From Melanocharis versteri (taxonomy: Eukaryota > Chordata > Aves > Passeriformes > Melanocharitidae), in the NCBI GenBank assembly GCA_013397845.1, contig VZTG01004474.1:276886-340885 (forward strand): DNA of 64,000 nucleotides, read 5' to 3'. The position numbers and the translations under genes are program-made. The notes under the pieces are model-generated. The model had not been told where the DNA came from. It saw only the letters and a list, made by a program, of their open reading frames with translations, and did no database searches. How positions within the stretch are numbered: the stretch's first letter is position 1; every line of letters starts with the position of its first letter. Of this stretch, positions 50,501 through 61,785 are shown one piece after another.

Positions 50501-52373
50501 ATGATTCGTTTAATCTTGGAAAGAAATTAATTCAACTCATTTTTATTTTTTTTTTAATTTTACCATAAATATAGAAGTGTTTGAACAAGACATGTTGTGT
50601 CATTTTATATTCTTCAATATTCATTCAGTATTCTTCAATATTGTGCTCCTGTTCCTTAGGATGTAGTTTCAGAGGGAGTAAAGTTCAAACTTCCAAGATC
50701 AGTCTTTTGCATGGTTCTTGTTTACCTTTAAAATGAGCAGAGGCCTCAAATCTCTTTGTACATTAAGTTATTAGGTTTTTTTTTCCTCTGGAAATGGTGA
50801 TTCTTTTCACTTCTCTTCTTTCAGACTTCAGGAGGTATACAGTAAAACATCATGAAAAATCTATGTTAAATTTTGGTCAAGCTAGGAAACCTTATGTCTT
50901 TAAATACTACCTTTAATAGAGGTATTGCTATTCATTCTTCATCTTAATTTGTATTTGTATTCTTCCTCATAATTCTAGATATCATCACCTGTATTTTGTT
51001 TGTGAAGAATCTCCTGTTGTAATTATATTTATCTATTTGGGGCTATGTATACTGATCCTTTTAACTAGTGTAATTTCTGGGCTTAACTAAATTCATAGTT
51101 TTGTATCACAAAAGTTTTTCTGCTGTGTACTCTCTCCTTGACATCAGTAATTGCTCTTCATTTAAAAGGAGAGTAATAAGAGAAAGATATTAAAAGAGAG
51201 GAGTTAAGAGGGGGAAGAAGAATAGCAATTCACAGTTTAAATAACAAGTTTCCCATGGCTGAAAATTTCAGTGAAAACATGAGTGACTAACTCATGGAGA
51301 AATGCATCTCAATGTTATTCATTAGCAGGAGTTTTGAAGAGCAAAAGAAATGCAATTTCTCTTTGGTTTAATGCTGACTACTTCTCTGACACACCTATGG
51401 AAACACATATATATTCAGCCTTCTGTTGCGTGGATTTTATTTTTCTTTTCCGGTGAGAATAATGATTTATCCATTCCTTAGCTGTAATTGAGATTTCACT
51501 TTTATTTTTTTTGAATCTTAGTTTTAAAAATTATTTCTAAAGAGTGAAATTGAAACTGATAGAAAAAATCAGCTAAAATTTGGGGAAAATATGACCATTT
51601 TAGCAAATTTTCTTTTAGAAGACAAATTTGTTTATATCTGTTTATTTTTGTACATATATTTGGCTTCTGAGGACTATTGGTTGTTTTATTTAACTTGGCT
51701 GAAGTTAAAACTGTCAGTTTGTTTTATCATACCATCCTCAACCCCATGAGTTTGCACAGGAGTATTTTCACTGTAACAGTTTCTATTCTAATAGTATGTA
51801 GCATAATTTTCTGAATGGTGAAGAATTAATTGTGTATGCATTGCTACACATATTCACAACTTCCTTTTTAAAGGAACTGGGGATTTGTATTTTATTGGAG
51901 ACTTCCCGTAGTGTAAAATAAATCACAATTATACGAAGTTACAGGTTAAGAAATACTGAATCACAGGTATTCTGTGATAATCACATTATAAGTTTCAAGA
52001 GTGCACTGTTTTGATAAAGCTGGTGAGTCTTTCTTAGAATCAGTGATTCATGTTTGCTATGATCCTCCTCCTTAGAGAGCAGAGTCATCATTCTTGATCA
52101 TGATTTGCTTCGCTTTAAAAGCAAAAGACTGTACGTGTATGTTACTTTCTTGGACTTCTGCTAATTACTTTTTGAACCCAAAAGGTTTTTCTGTTGATTC
52201 CTTCTGCAAGCCAAGGCATAGATAATTTCAATGGGTACTCTATCACTACATTTTCCATAGGTGCAGTTTTGAAATACTGTGACTTCAGACTGCCTGACAC
52301 TTTTTCTGTTACTCACAGGAAGGAGAGAACCTCTTTATCTATGAATTAAAGTAGGGTGTGTAATTAAGACCCC
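47530..52373. other. Intronic stretch with no recognised feature
   Basis: AT-rich start of intron 3. It contains short A/T runs (for example at 48003-48015) and a local duplication of ttcttcaatattcattcagta-type sequence near 50610-50645. No exon-like or transposon sequence recognised. Confidence 0.5.
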
Positions 52374-52565
52374 CCATGGGGGATCCACGCTGGACCATGG
52401 TGTAACTGAAGGACTACACTCTGTGGAAAGGACACATGCTGAAGTACAGAAGAGTGTGAGGAGTCACCCCCCTTAAAGAGGAAAGGTGTGGCAGAAACAA
52501 CTCATGGAAGGTATCCCTGCCCATGGCAGGGATGTCAGGACTAAGAGATCTTTAGGGTCTTTTCA
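52374..52565 (+). mobile_element. Repeat-like fragment ending in CR1-like sequence
   Basis: The second part (from about 52504: ggtatccctgcccatggcag, then gatctttagggtcttttc) resembles the 3' UTR of CR1 in sense orientation. The first part (ccacgctggacc, agagtgtgaggagtcacccc) looks like an interspersed repeat I recognise from avian genomes but cannot assign to a family. Confidence 0.5.
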
Positions 52566-52569
52566 TACA

Positions 52570-52720
52570 ACTGGCCCCAGCCCATCAATCCAGCCTGTCT
52601 GGATCCCTCTCTACAGCTTTCTACCCTCCAGCAGATCAACACATCTGCCCAGCTTGGTGTTGGCTGTGAACTGACTAACAGGGCACTTGACGGATTTTGT
52701 TGACTGAGGAAAGGTGCTGG
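52570..52720 (-). mobile_element. CR1 ORF2 fragment (reverse transcriptase motif region)
   Basis: Minus-strand translation gives SQFTANTKLGRCVDLLEGRK, matching the CR1 block around the RT catalytic FADD motif; the two aspartates are replaced here (TAN), so it is dead. It lies back to back with the sense CR1-like fragment at 52374-52565. Confidence 0.8.
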
Positions 52721-54791
52721 GGAATGCGGGAAGGGGCAGGAAAACAACAAAGGAAGAGAATATTCTTAACTTGAGGTAAAAGGAGCTTGAAGGGAAATAC
52801 GAAAAATTAAGTATTAAGAAAGTCAGAGATACAAGGAATCTTGGGTGGAATAATACAAACGGGACTATTGTGCAAATGCCTTTGTGAAACTGGTTGCATG
52901 CATAAACTTCCATTTATGATGAGGACATCGTAATATTTATTTAAAACATAAAAACTTTCTGAAGTTACCTTCTAAGCTTTTGCATTTTTCTATCTACCTC
53001 TATTTTAAAAGCACTCTGACCACAGTGCTATTTTTAGACACTTAAATGGCAATCTAATAAGGCTAATTTTGCAGTCACAATGATTAATGTTCTGTATAAA
53101 ATAACTTACATTAGGTGAAGAGATGAATGCATGCATCAAGGTTAACCTGTCCCAGAATACTTAAGATAAGTCAAAAGGAAGGAAAGAAAGATTGAAACAT
53201 CAGCAAAATCTACAGTGCCTTAAATAAAGTTTGTATAATTTTCGTGGGTAAACATTAAAAGAATTTTTAATGTCAGAACAGGTAAAATATATATTGTCAC
53301 TGTGTGTATTATGGCAGACCGTATATGGAAAAAAAAGTTACACATGCACATTTGAAAAATATGTATTTAACCAAGAACAGCAAGATGCCTTGAGAATACG
53401 CAAATCCAGCAGCATGCAGAAGTAAATTTTCTCTAGATTTAAACATTTACAGGTTATTTTAAATGTGTGTGTTAATCTTGCAGTCATTAAATTAAAATCA
53501 GCTTTGGGAAACAAATGTAAATGTGTTGGGATGATACTTCATTATTTTAAAGATTTCTGCTATGTAAACTATTAACTGTGTACTAGAGTTGGTTTCTGGG
53601 ACCGATCTTGATCAGAACTATTTTCCAGACAGTTGTCAGCTGCATCATAAGCGGTAGAAAAGCAGCTACAACTTTCTGTATTTGGGTAGTACGAGAGAAA
53701 CACCAAGCAGCCAGTTCTTTACTTCTGCCTTTTCTGCACATTTAGTTAGTGAGTTTGTGCTATAAATTACTTTGCATTTCTAAGATGCAGAAATCCTGTA
53801 AATGACAGTGCTATTATCTTGAGATGTTTTTGTAGGTTAAAAACAGTGCTTTTTCATTAAGGTAATCATTGTCTTTAGATCTCTGATTATTTGTACTCTA
53901 AATATATTATCTCTACTCTAAATATATTGATGCTAGCGCACCGTTTTTCTGTTAAAATAATTCAGTGTGTTATATGATGAATTATTTTGTATTGCCTTTA
54001 CTTATTGGTTATCTTAAAAACAATAACATTGTAATATTCATATGTGTGTGGAAAATGCCATAAAAAGTATTAGAATGACAAAAAAAAATTAGTTCTTCTT
54101 CTCTCCTCTCAGGTGTTTGCTGCTCTAGAGTGATATTGCACTGATCCCTATCATTCTCATTCTAATATGAGAAGCTTGTGCTTGAACACATATGCCTGCC
54201 TGAAAATGACTTATGATGGATGAGGAAAATTGTGCTATGGCTGGGAAAATATTGTCCCTATTTTCTGCAACAGACAGATTGTGAGCTTGAAGAAATCAAG
54301 CTGTCTTTGAAGAAAGCATTTCATCTTTATAATCAGAATGGAGTGTGTTCAGTTTGCTCTAGGCTTATTGAGCAAGTACGTAGTAGCAGACCACATATTC
54401 AGCTTCTCTCTTGTTTATTCTAGCCACTTTCTTTAAATGTAGCAAAAATACTTTCAGAAACGGACTTCAGACCTAATTTGGAAGAATCTCTCTGTCATAT
54501 ATGGATTCATTTTATGCCTAGTATAATTCCTGAGGTTTAAAATTAACCAAAGTGAAAGAACTGATTTTTTACAAAAACTTTGGTCATCGAACTTCAGAGA
54601 AAACCTCAAATTGTTTTGAATATATAACATCTTAACCCTGGTATTGTGATGGTCATGCATTTTAATAGTTCATGACTTATTTTAATGATATATTATGTCT
54701 ACAACACAGTCATATTTGAATCATTTTCATGTTTCCCTTTTAGACACTTTAATTTCCTTTACAAAACTTTTTAAACAATGAAACTACAGAG
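52721..54791. other. Intronic stretch with no recognised feature
   Basis: AT-rich sequence with one local duplication (tactctaaatatatt twice, near 53895-53930). No exon or repeat family recognised. Confidence 0.5.
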
Positions 54792-54892
54792 TCCTAAAAG
54801 TAGAAATAGGAATTTGGAGATCTAAGTGTTTCTTGAACTTGGCAGCTCCAACATACACTTAGATGCCCAAATTCCTATTTCAACTTCTAGGA
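54792..54892. repeat. Long inverted repeat: 38-nt arms, 25-nt loop
   Basis: Left arm 54792-54829 and right arm 54855-54892 match at 34 of 38 positions when one is reverse-complemented, with no gaps. The core is gaaataggaatttgg...ctaagtgt. It could be an old MITE-type DNA transposon relic (a palindromic element) or a small-RNA-like hairpin. No target-site duplication was identified. Confidence 0.85.
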
Positions 54893-55398
54893 ATGTGATT
54901 TTTGTCAATGGTATTTCAGTGTTTTCAATCCTAATTTCAGCTGTTACTGCTCTTTCTCTGTATCTGCATTTCTATAAAACGGATGCCATGGCTAGTGATC
55001 GTCTCTTACATGATTGAATAACAGTTGTCAGGCTACTGTAGAGCTAAGATCTGCCATTATTGTTTTGTAGCTGTTCAGTTTCACAAACACAGCAGAAGTC
55101 CCTTTTATTCCTTGTGCTGTGTGACCTAACGTGGAATAAGAAATTTCCACCCTGCTGCATGATCCAGCATGAGCCGTTTAGTGTGCAACATCACGCTTGC
55201 ATCGTGGACCCATGCCTAAGCTATTCACTGGAAACCTAGATAACCTCTGCCTCATAATTTGTTTATGTAGTTAAGGTTGTAAATAATGGGTAAGAATTAT
55301 CTTCTAAACACTGTTAGAATGTAGAGACATTTGGGGGAAAAATTTGAAACCTATTTCCAAAGTATTTTTCTTAATAGACAAATATAGTTTAAATATAG

Positions 55399-55810
55399 GG
55401 TGAATCAAAGAGTGGTTGGGGTTAGACAGAACCTCTGGAGATCATCTTGGCCAACACTCCTGCTAAAGCAGATTCAGCTAGAATAGGTTGCACAGAATCA
55501 CATCTAGGTAGATTTTGAATGTCTCCCGAGATGGAGCCTCCACAGCCTCTCTGGGCAACCCGTTTTAGTGCTCTTGCTTCCAAATGTCTGGGTCCCTGAG
55601 GCCTTCTTTTACCAATAAAGACTAAACAGAAAAAGGCATTCAGTATCCCTTCCTTCTCTGTGTCCTTTTTCACCAGGACACCTACCTCATTCTGCATTTT
55701 CCTTAGTCTTCCTTTCACTACCAATGTTCTTGAAATCCCTTTCCAGATTTAATTCCAAATAGACCTTAGCCTTCCTTGTCACATTCTTGTACACTCTGAA
55801 AATGAAATCT
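55399..55810 (-). mobile_element. CR1 LINE, internally deleted, antisense
   Basis: On the minus strand, the left part (55399-55560) is CR1 3' UTR (ggttgcccagagaggctgtg, ggccaagatgatctccagag). The right part (about 55575-55810) codes a CR1 ORF2 segment from before the RT domain: TRKAKVYLELNLERDFKNI, then EGILNAFFCLVF. The whole RT region between the two is missing, so the copy has a large internal deletion. Confidence 0.85.
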
Positions 55811-58800
55811 CTATGTTCAAGACAGACACAAAAAAAGAACTTTTTTGAGATAATGAATACAATTCCTGATGATTTTTGAAGTAAAATGTTCATATACCTC
55901 TTAGTGTAAATGTCTTACTTTATTAATATCACCTTCAATTTATACCGACTTGACCACTATCTTGGTAAAAGCTCCACTGTGCATATTTTTTTTAGTTGTC
56001 TAAGATTCCGTGTGATCATCATATCTTTGTAGCCTTGGCAATGGCATGGAATGTGCTAAAGTTTTATAAGCTTGTACTTTATGTATTTTTGATTCATTAT
56101 TGGAAACTTGAATCGTATAAGGACAAAGAAGGTTAGTAATCTGTATATCAATACTTTCATGTACTTTCATGTTTCTATATTTTAGGGCCTTGTCATAAAT
56201 GGAAAGGAATGTTATTCCTCTACTGGGCATGTACTTAAATCTTAGCATCTTGCGTTTCTATGCTGAATAAGGAACTAGGTTTTATTCTCTAGCAGACTGG
56301 TGTTTAACCCATTTAAATCTACATTTTCTGTTGCCAGACAGTGGCATTTGCTACCATTTGTTTTAAAGGTCATAGGTAAGTAGGTTTGAATGAACTTTAT
56401 TGCATGTTTCTTCCCTTACATAAAACTTTCTAGGTTTAAACTGTGTAAGAAATATTTTGGTGTGTTTTAAATAAGTGATTCAGCAACTATCGTAATACTA
56501 TTCATATCTAATAAAGATTTGTGTGTGATCAGTTCTATACTTTGAAAATTCAGTGAATACCTTATTCTTTCCCACTTCGTAAATTGTCTTTTTTTTTCAA
56601 GGTCAAGTAGCCCTAATTAAAATATCACTGACAAGAACTACCTTAATGTGCCTCAAAGGAACCATTTCCTCTATTTTTCTGTACAGTTATCTGTGCATAT
56701 GCTAGCTGGAATTTCAAGGATTTTTGATCTTCAGAACTGAGACAAAGTATCAGAAAATTTTTGTGAAACGTTCTAACTTACGGAATTTAACTTATTTTAA
56801 ACAAAAGTACCTCCTTTTTAAAAAGTTTTTATTTCCTATATCTGTTCATTTATCTGCAAGTTTTTCAGCAGATTTCTTTGTGTGAAGCTCACATCTTTGA
56901 ACAGGGATTGAGCATAGAGACTTTTTTGGGTAGACTTCAGCAACTTCCATAATTTTCAATAAAAAAATATGAATTTTATTTTTACCTGTTAGATAAAGTT
57001 TTATTTGGGTTAGTAAACAGGTCATGGATTCTATATGTCGGTCTTACTATCACATTCTATGTTGTAGATGATATTAAAGAATTTCTTATGGGATTCCATG
57101 GCATTTGCAATAATCATCTTTTTTAACTAGCTGGCTGTGCAGATTTTTCCTATAATCACAACATTCATTGATATTTATTGTTACTGACAGGAATGTTTTG
57201 GGAGAAATGATAGTAAATTAACTGAATAATATCCCGCATCTGTATCAGGTAGTTGTAGATACTTGTGCTAAGCCCTGAGGGCTTCTGTGTTCTCTATGGA
57301 ATATTAAAAACTAGGTAGTGATAGTGTCCAGTCATAGATACAAAGAGGAGTCAGCATGAAATTTTTAGTCAAATTTGTGAGCTATTCAGTTAGGTTTTAT
57401 TCTCTAGCAGTCTAGTGATTGGAAAATAGAAAAAGAGTGGAAAAGTATTTTTTAGCTTTTATGCATGGTTTTGCTGACTTAACTGATTGTTTTGCCACAA
57501 AGAGATACATATATCTATATTAGTCTTGGCATTGCAAGTTTTAACAGCTTTATCAGTTACTTTTATGAATCTGTTCATCATAGTCAAACATACACTATAT
57601 TACTCTTCTCCAGCTTCCAAAACTTAGAATGCATTATTCAGCCCCAGACAGAAATATTTGGGCATTTATTCCTGTTAAGAGCCATTAACCATAACATTTC
57701 AGTCTCTCACTATTCAAATCTGTAATGACAAATAACCTTGAAAATTTTAATCAGTGGAATGCAAAGTTTATCAGATATGTCCAGAAGAGTTTTAGCATTG
57801 AACGTATTCTCAGTTGTTGCTGATTATATTTTAATACCTGTTTGGTCTTAGTGTTTGATGCTATTGTATTGTTGTATGTGGTGGAGATAAAAAGAGAAGT
57901 ACAAAGGTCAGGCTGCACCTCTGGTCTCTGGGAAAATACACGGTAGCTTATTTTGAGAAGTGAGAGAAAGTGAAAACTTACTGTGCTTCAAACTCTGTTT
58001 ATTTTTGAAAACAAGAGAGTTATCTTTTTTTTCCTCTTGGGTGAACAAATCCCCAATAGCATGCAGAAGCATGTATAAAGCTACAGAAGAATACTATTAA
58101 GACACCAGAAGAATGTTATTATGCCACAGGGGTCTTAGCCACTACCAGTCATCACACCAATCTCTTCTTGAGGAAAATTGTCAAGATTTAATGAATTGGT
58201 AATATATAGACTATTAAAGTGGTGAGTTTATGTGATGAGTTTATGAGAATGTGCTTGCTGCAAAGTTATGACCAGGTTAAGAGTCTGAAGTCATTTGGAT
58301 TTTAAAATCAGACACCCAAAGACAGGCTTTACTTAATGCAGGGGAAAGACTGAGATTTAAAGTAGGGATTTTTCATGCTTTTTCACCAAGCAAAATCAAC
58401 GAGTTGGGCAGACTCTTCTTGCAGAATTTTACTCCTTGATTCTGATGTATTTTGCCTGCAATGTGTTTAATTAGCCCTGGAGGCACATGACTTCTTCAGG
58501 TTTTGCTTTTTTGAGGCTGAGTTTACATTTCAGAGGGCTATCATACTTGTGAAAGTTGACTGTGAGAAAATTTGGAATATTCCACTAGAAAATTCACCCA
58601 TTTAAACTCTTCTTCATATCTTAATTTTGTATTTTTTTTTAAGCAGACTGAAGTATGTCAGAGATAAGATATGAGGAGTTACATATCTTGAGTTTAAATT
58701 AATCTATAAAACTGAGTGGCTTGATTTAACATTTGAATTTATGATTAGATTGGTCTTATGATGTCTTCACTACTTAGACTCTCTTATGGGAAGTTGTTAT

Positions 58801-59489
58801 TTTAGTGTACTGGAGAATGAACAAAGGAACTGGTCAGTTTTGTTGTTGTTTTTTGGGGGGTTCTTTTTTCCTGTTAAATGTCAGAGCTTTTTCTTTCTGC
58901 CCAGTTTCCTTCTCTGTTTTAGTTTACAGAGTTATATTTTGAATTTGAGCAAATGCGATGTTCTACTCCAGGTAGTAAGAGTTGTAGAAAGAAGGATTTG
59001 TGGTGATATCAACAGCAAAAACTTTCCCTTTCTTCTTTGCATTGCTGAAAATTGCAAGCATTCTGGTTTAATTTCCTGGCTGTCCATCAATCTTCATCAC
59101 TTTCTGGCACACAGAGTGGGTGGTGAGAGTTGAAAGAATTTCAGATTCAGGACAGCAGTTTCATCCTTAATATTTCTCAGACTGAAAAAATTGCCATCAT
59201 AAACTCAATTGTCCCATAATCTTATTGTTCCTCAATAGTAGAGCAGTGAAGAACTGAAATTAACAAATTAGTGAAGCGAAAATATGTATCTAATCTTACC
59301 AGGGTCTGAAACAGTCTCTTAATCTACTTACGTATCTCTGTTTCTCCTGTTACAAGGCCCTTAAATTAGACTTAGTGGAATGCCTAAAGTTGGAAATCTT
59401 GAATCCGGGACAGAATAACATCATTTCCATAAAACGTCCCCGTTCCTGAAGATACCTGTGAAGTAACATTGGCAAATCGTATACTTTAA
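55811..59489. other. Intronic stretch with no recognised feature
   Basis: AT-rich sequence. The 115-codon frame at 58786-59133 has a low-complexity hydrophobic start and no motif I recognise. No exon 4 candidate seen. Confidence 0.5.
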
Positions 59490-59494
59490 CATGG
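59490..59494. repeat. Target-site duplication, left copy (catgg)
   Basis: catgg directly precedes the LTR start tgtcttgg and is repeated exactly at 60565-60569. Confidence 0.85.
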
Positions 59495-59714
59495 TGTCTT
59501 GGTTTGAAAGACAGGTGTCTGCTGAAGAAGGCGGGAACCTCCCTTTGAATAGAGAATATGACTCCCTTCCGTCCAAATTACTGTAACTTTGAAATTAAGG
59601 GGCTTTCCGGCAAAGATATGAGAAAAGGAATAGCAGCTCTTTAGTAGTGTATATAACAGGGCAAACAAACACCAGTGTCAGCGACAACAACCAAAGCCAG
59701 AAACCCGATGAAGT

Positions 59715-60330
59715 CTCCGCCGCTCTCGGGCCCTCTCCCCGCGGTGCAGTTCCGGCCGCAGCCGCCAGGGGCGCTGTGGCTCCCGGCGGGCGGGCGGCGC
59801 GGGGATTCCCCGCGCCTGCAGGGGATCACGCGGTAATGGCGGACGGGCTGCATGGTGAAAGTGAGCTCCTGCAGGAACCTCGGAGCAGCGGCTGGAGCCG
59901 CGGGGCTGTAGCTGGAACTGTGGGGCATCCTGGCAGGGCAGGGGGTGCAGAGCTACACTGTAGCAAAAACCCAGAGCGGTGGCAAAGAAGCGGTTGGGGT
60001 GGGGCAGTGGCAGTCCGGCTCTGGAGCACTGCCTGGTCGGGAGAGGCTCCCTGGGAGGGTAAAAAGGGCTCTGGTTCCTGAGGTTTCCCCTGAGGCCCCC
60101 CAGCAGATGGTGAAAAGTCCCTTTTTTAGTGAGGTAAGGTGTTAATAAGGTCCCAGTTCAGTGTCTGCTCTCGCGAGCAGAGGCTCACACCATGGTAGAA
60201 GCAGCAGGACCTGGCTGGGCTCCAGCGGCGGCAGCGAATTCCCCCCTCGGGCAGCAGCTCCGACCGTCCTCCTCCAAGGCCGAGAGAGCTAGCAGCTGCC
60301 CTAGCCCTTTCTTTTACTAGCCCAGTTCTC
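59715..60330. promoter_or_regulatory. CpG-island-like segment inside the LTR
   Basis: It has dense CpG dinucleotides (for example cgccgctctcgggc, gcgggcgggcggcgcgggg), whereas the flanking intron has almost none. It could act as an LTR-derived promoter or enhancer; that is inference from composition only. Confidence 0.55.
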
Positions 60331-60420
60331 GTGGTATCTCTGCTCCTCCAAGAGAAACCCTTAGATAAAAGAGTAGCCAGCCCGCACCCTTCCTGGGGCA
60401 ACTTCTTTTGTCTCTCTTAA

Positions 60421-60511
60421 GTACGTGGTCATTATTGTCTGTTAGCAACAAAATGGGAGAAAATTNGTACGTTGTCATTATTGTTTTTTAACAACAAAAT
60501 GGGAGAAAATT
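60421..60511. repeat. Direct duplication, 45-bp unit, joined by an N
   Basis: The units 60421-60465 and 60467-60511 both begin gtacgt and end gggagaaaatt, differ at a few positions, and are separated by the single undetermined base at 60466. Confidence 0.9.
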
Positions 60512-60519
60512 CCCTAAGA

Positions 60520-60550
<31 letters not shown>

Positions 60551-60564
60551 CCTAACCTCCAACA

Positions 60565-60569
60565 CATGG
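60565..60569. repeat. Target-site duplication, right copy (catgg)
   Basis: An exact repeat of 59490-59494, directly after the LTR end. Confidence 0.85.
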
Positions 60570-60913
60570 TTTATAATAAATTATCTCTGTTGCTAACATG
60601 ACAAGAACTGAGAATATTAACTGGAAAAAAAGTTGCTTCTGTCTAAAACTAGAGATCTCTGTGCATCTCTTGTCTCTACTCTGTCACTGACCATGATATT
60701 ATTAATCTTAACAGTAAGTAGTTGTTTGAGAACCCTGTTTTGAGCCATTAAATCTGTGCAAATAGTGTTTTTACCTTAGGGAAAGAGTAAACTTGGAAAA
60801 GAGTATAACTACCTGTGGGGTCTGGCTGCCAGACAGGAACACTTTATTCTCATATACAGAGTGAGTGTTCCTGAGTGACCAGTTCAAAATTTTACCCCTA
60901 ATTCTTTGCAAGA

Positions 60914-61785
60914 TTTGTAGAGTCATAGAATCTATAATTTTGGTTCAAAAACACCTCTAAGAACATTGAGCCAAACCGTAAACCTGAGACTGCCAACTGC
61001 ACCACGTCACTAGGCACCACGTGTACACACCTTTTAGAGAGCTCCAGGGATGGTAACTCAACCAGTTTCCTGGGCAGCCTGTTCCAGAGTCTGACAACAG
61101 TTTTGGTGAAGAAGTTTTTCCTAATATCCCATCTGAACATCCCCTGATACAACTTGATGCCATTTCCTCTTGTCCTATTGCTTGTTACTTGGGAGAAGAC
61201 TACACCTGACCAAGACATAAGAAGCCAATTCCTCCAGGAAAATGCTGTGGGAAATGAGGTCAAAAGCTTTATTTACTGAAGTCTAGGCAGACAACATCCA
61301 CAGACTCACCTTCATTCACTAAGTGGGTCACCCTGTCCTACAGGGAGATGAGGTTGGTCAATTAGGGCCAGCCTTTCCCAAAGCCAAGCTTTCTGATTTG
61401 ATCCCTTGGTTGTCCTGTATGTGTTACGTGATGGCACTCAAGATGATCTGCTCCATGACCTTCACGAACTCCAAGTTCAGGCTGACAGGCCTGTATCTTT
61501 CTACTGGAACTTCTTGTAGATGGGGGTCATATTTGCTAGCTTTGAATCACCTGAGACCTCTCCCCTGTACCAGGACTGTTGATAAATGATTGGAAGTCTC
61601 TCAGGACGCACTTCTACCAGCTCCCTCAGTACCTGTGGGTGAATTCCATCTGGCTTGGTAGACCTGTGTGTGACTAAGTGGTGTAGCAGGTCACTATTTC
61701 TCCTTTAATTTTGGACCCGTCATTCCTCTCCTCATCCCGCCTTCCAGCTCAGAGGGCTAAGTATCCCCAGAACAAGTGGTCTTTG
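60914..61785 (-). mobile_element. CR1 LINE 3' portion, antisense
   Basis: About 870 bp of CR1 on the minus strand. The 3' terminus (gagtcatagaatctataatt) is at the left, followed by UTR and ORF2 end. Minus-strand codons give DIRKNFFTKTVVRLWNRLPR and a following ELPSLE, a hallmark of the CR1 ORF2 C-terminus. Further right are phrases complementary to the ORF2 reverse transcriptase region (gctttatttactgaagtcta, gggtcaccctgtcctacag). The frame is broken after roughly 120 codons. It is the longest CR1 copy in the window. Confidence 0.9.

Larger units (their letters stand above)
59495..60564. mobile_element. Solo LTR, about 1.07 kb, CpG-rich core
   Basis: The element starts tgtcttggtttgaaagacag and ends cctccaaca, i.e. 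TG...CA termini, with perfect 5-bp duplications (catgg) outside. The first part resembles an abundant songbird LTR family. Orientation is uncertain: I lean to the minus strand, because related sequences I recall carry a polyadenylation-type signal in that direction near 59640. A TATA-like gtatataac lies at 59648-59656. From about 59715 to 60330 the sequence is very GC- and CpG-rich, unlike the surrounding intron. A 46-bp duplication with an N and a run of 24 A lie near 60421-60542. No internal retroviral genes, so a solo LTR. Long open frames across it (59647-60081 and others) are GC-bias artefacts. Confidence 0.8.

Noticed and set aside
58786..59133. 115-codon open frame in intron 3
   Set aside because: Begins with T-rich low-complexity hydrophobic residues and lacks any motif; not the expected exon 4 of the gene.
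59647..60081. 144-codon open frame in the GC-rich segment
   Set aside because: Lies wholly inside the LTR; the GC-rich composition removes stop codons, and overlapping frames on both strands are equally open.
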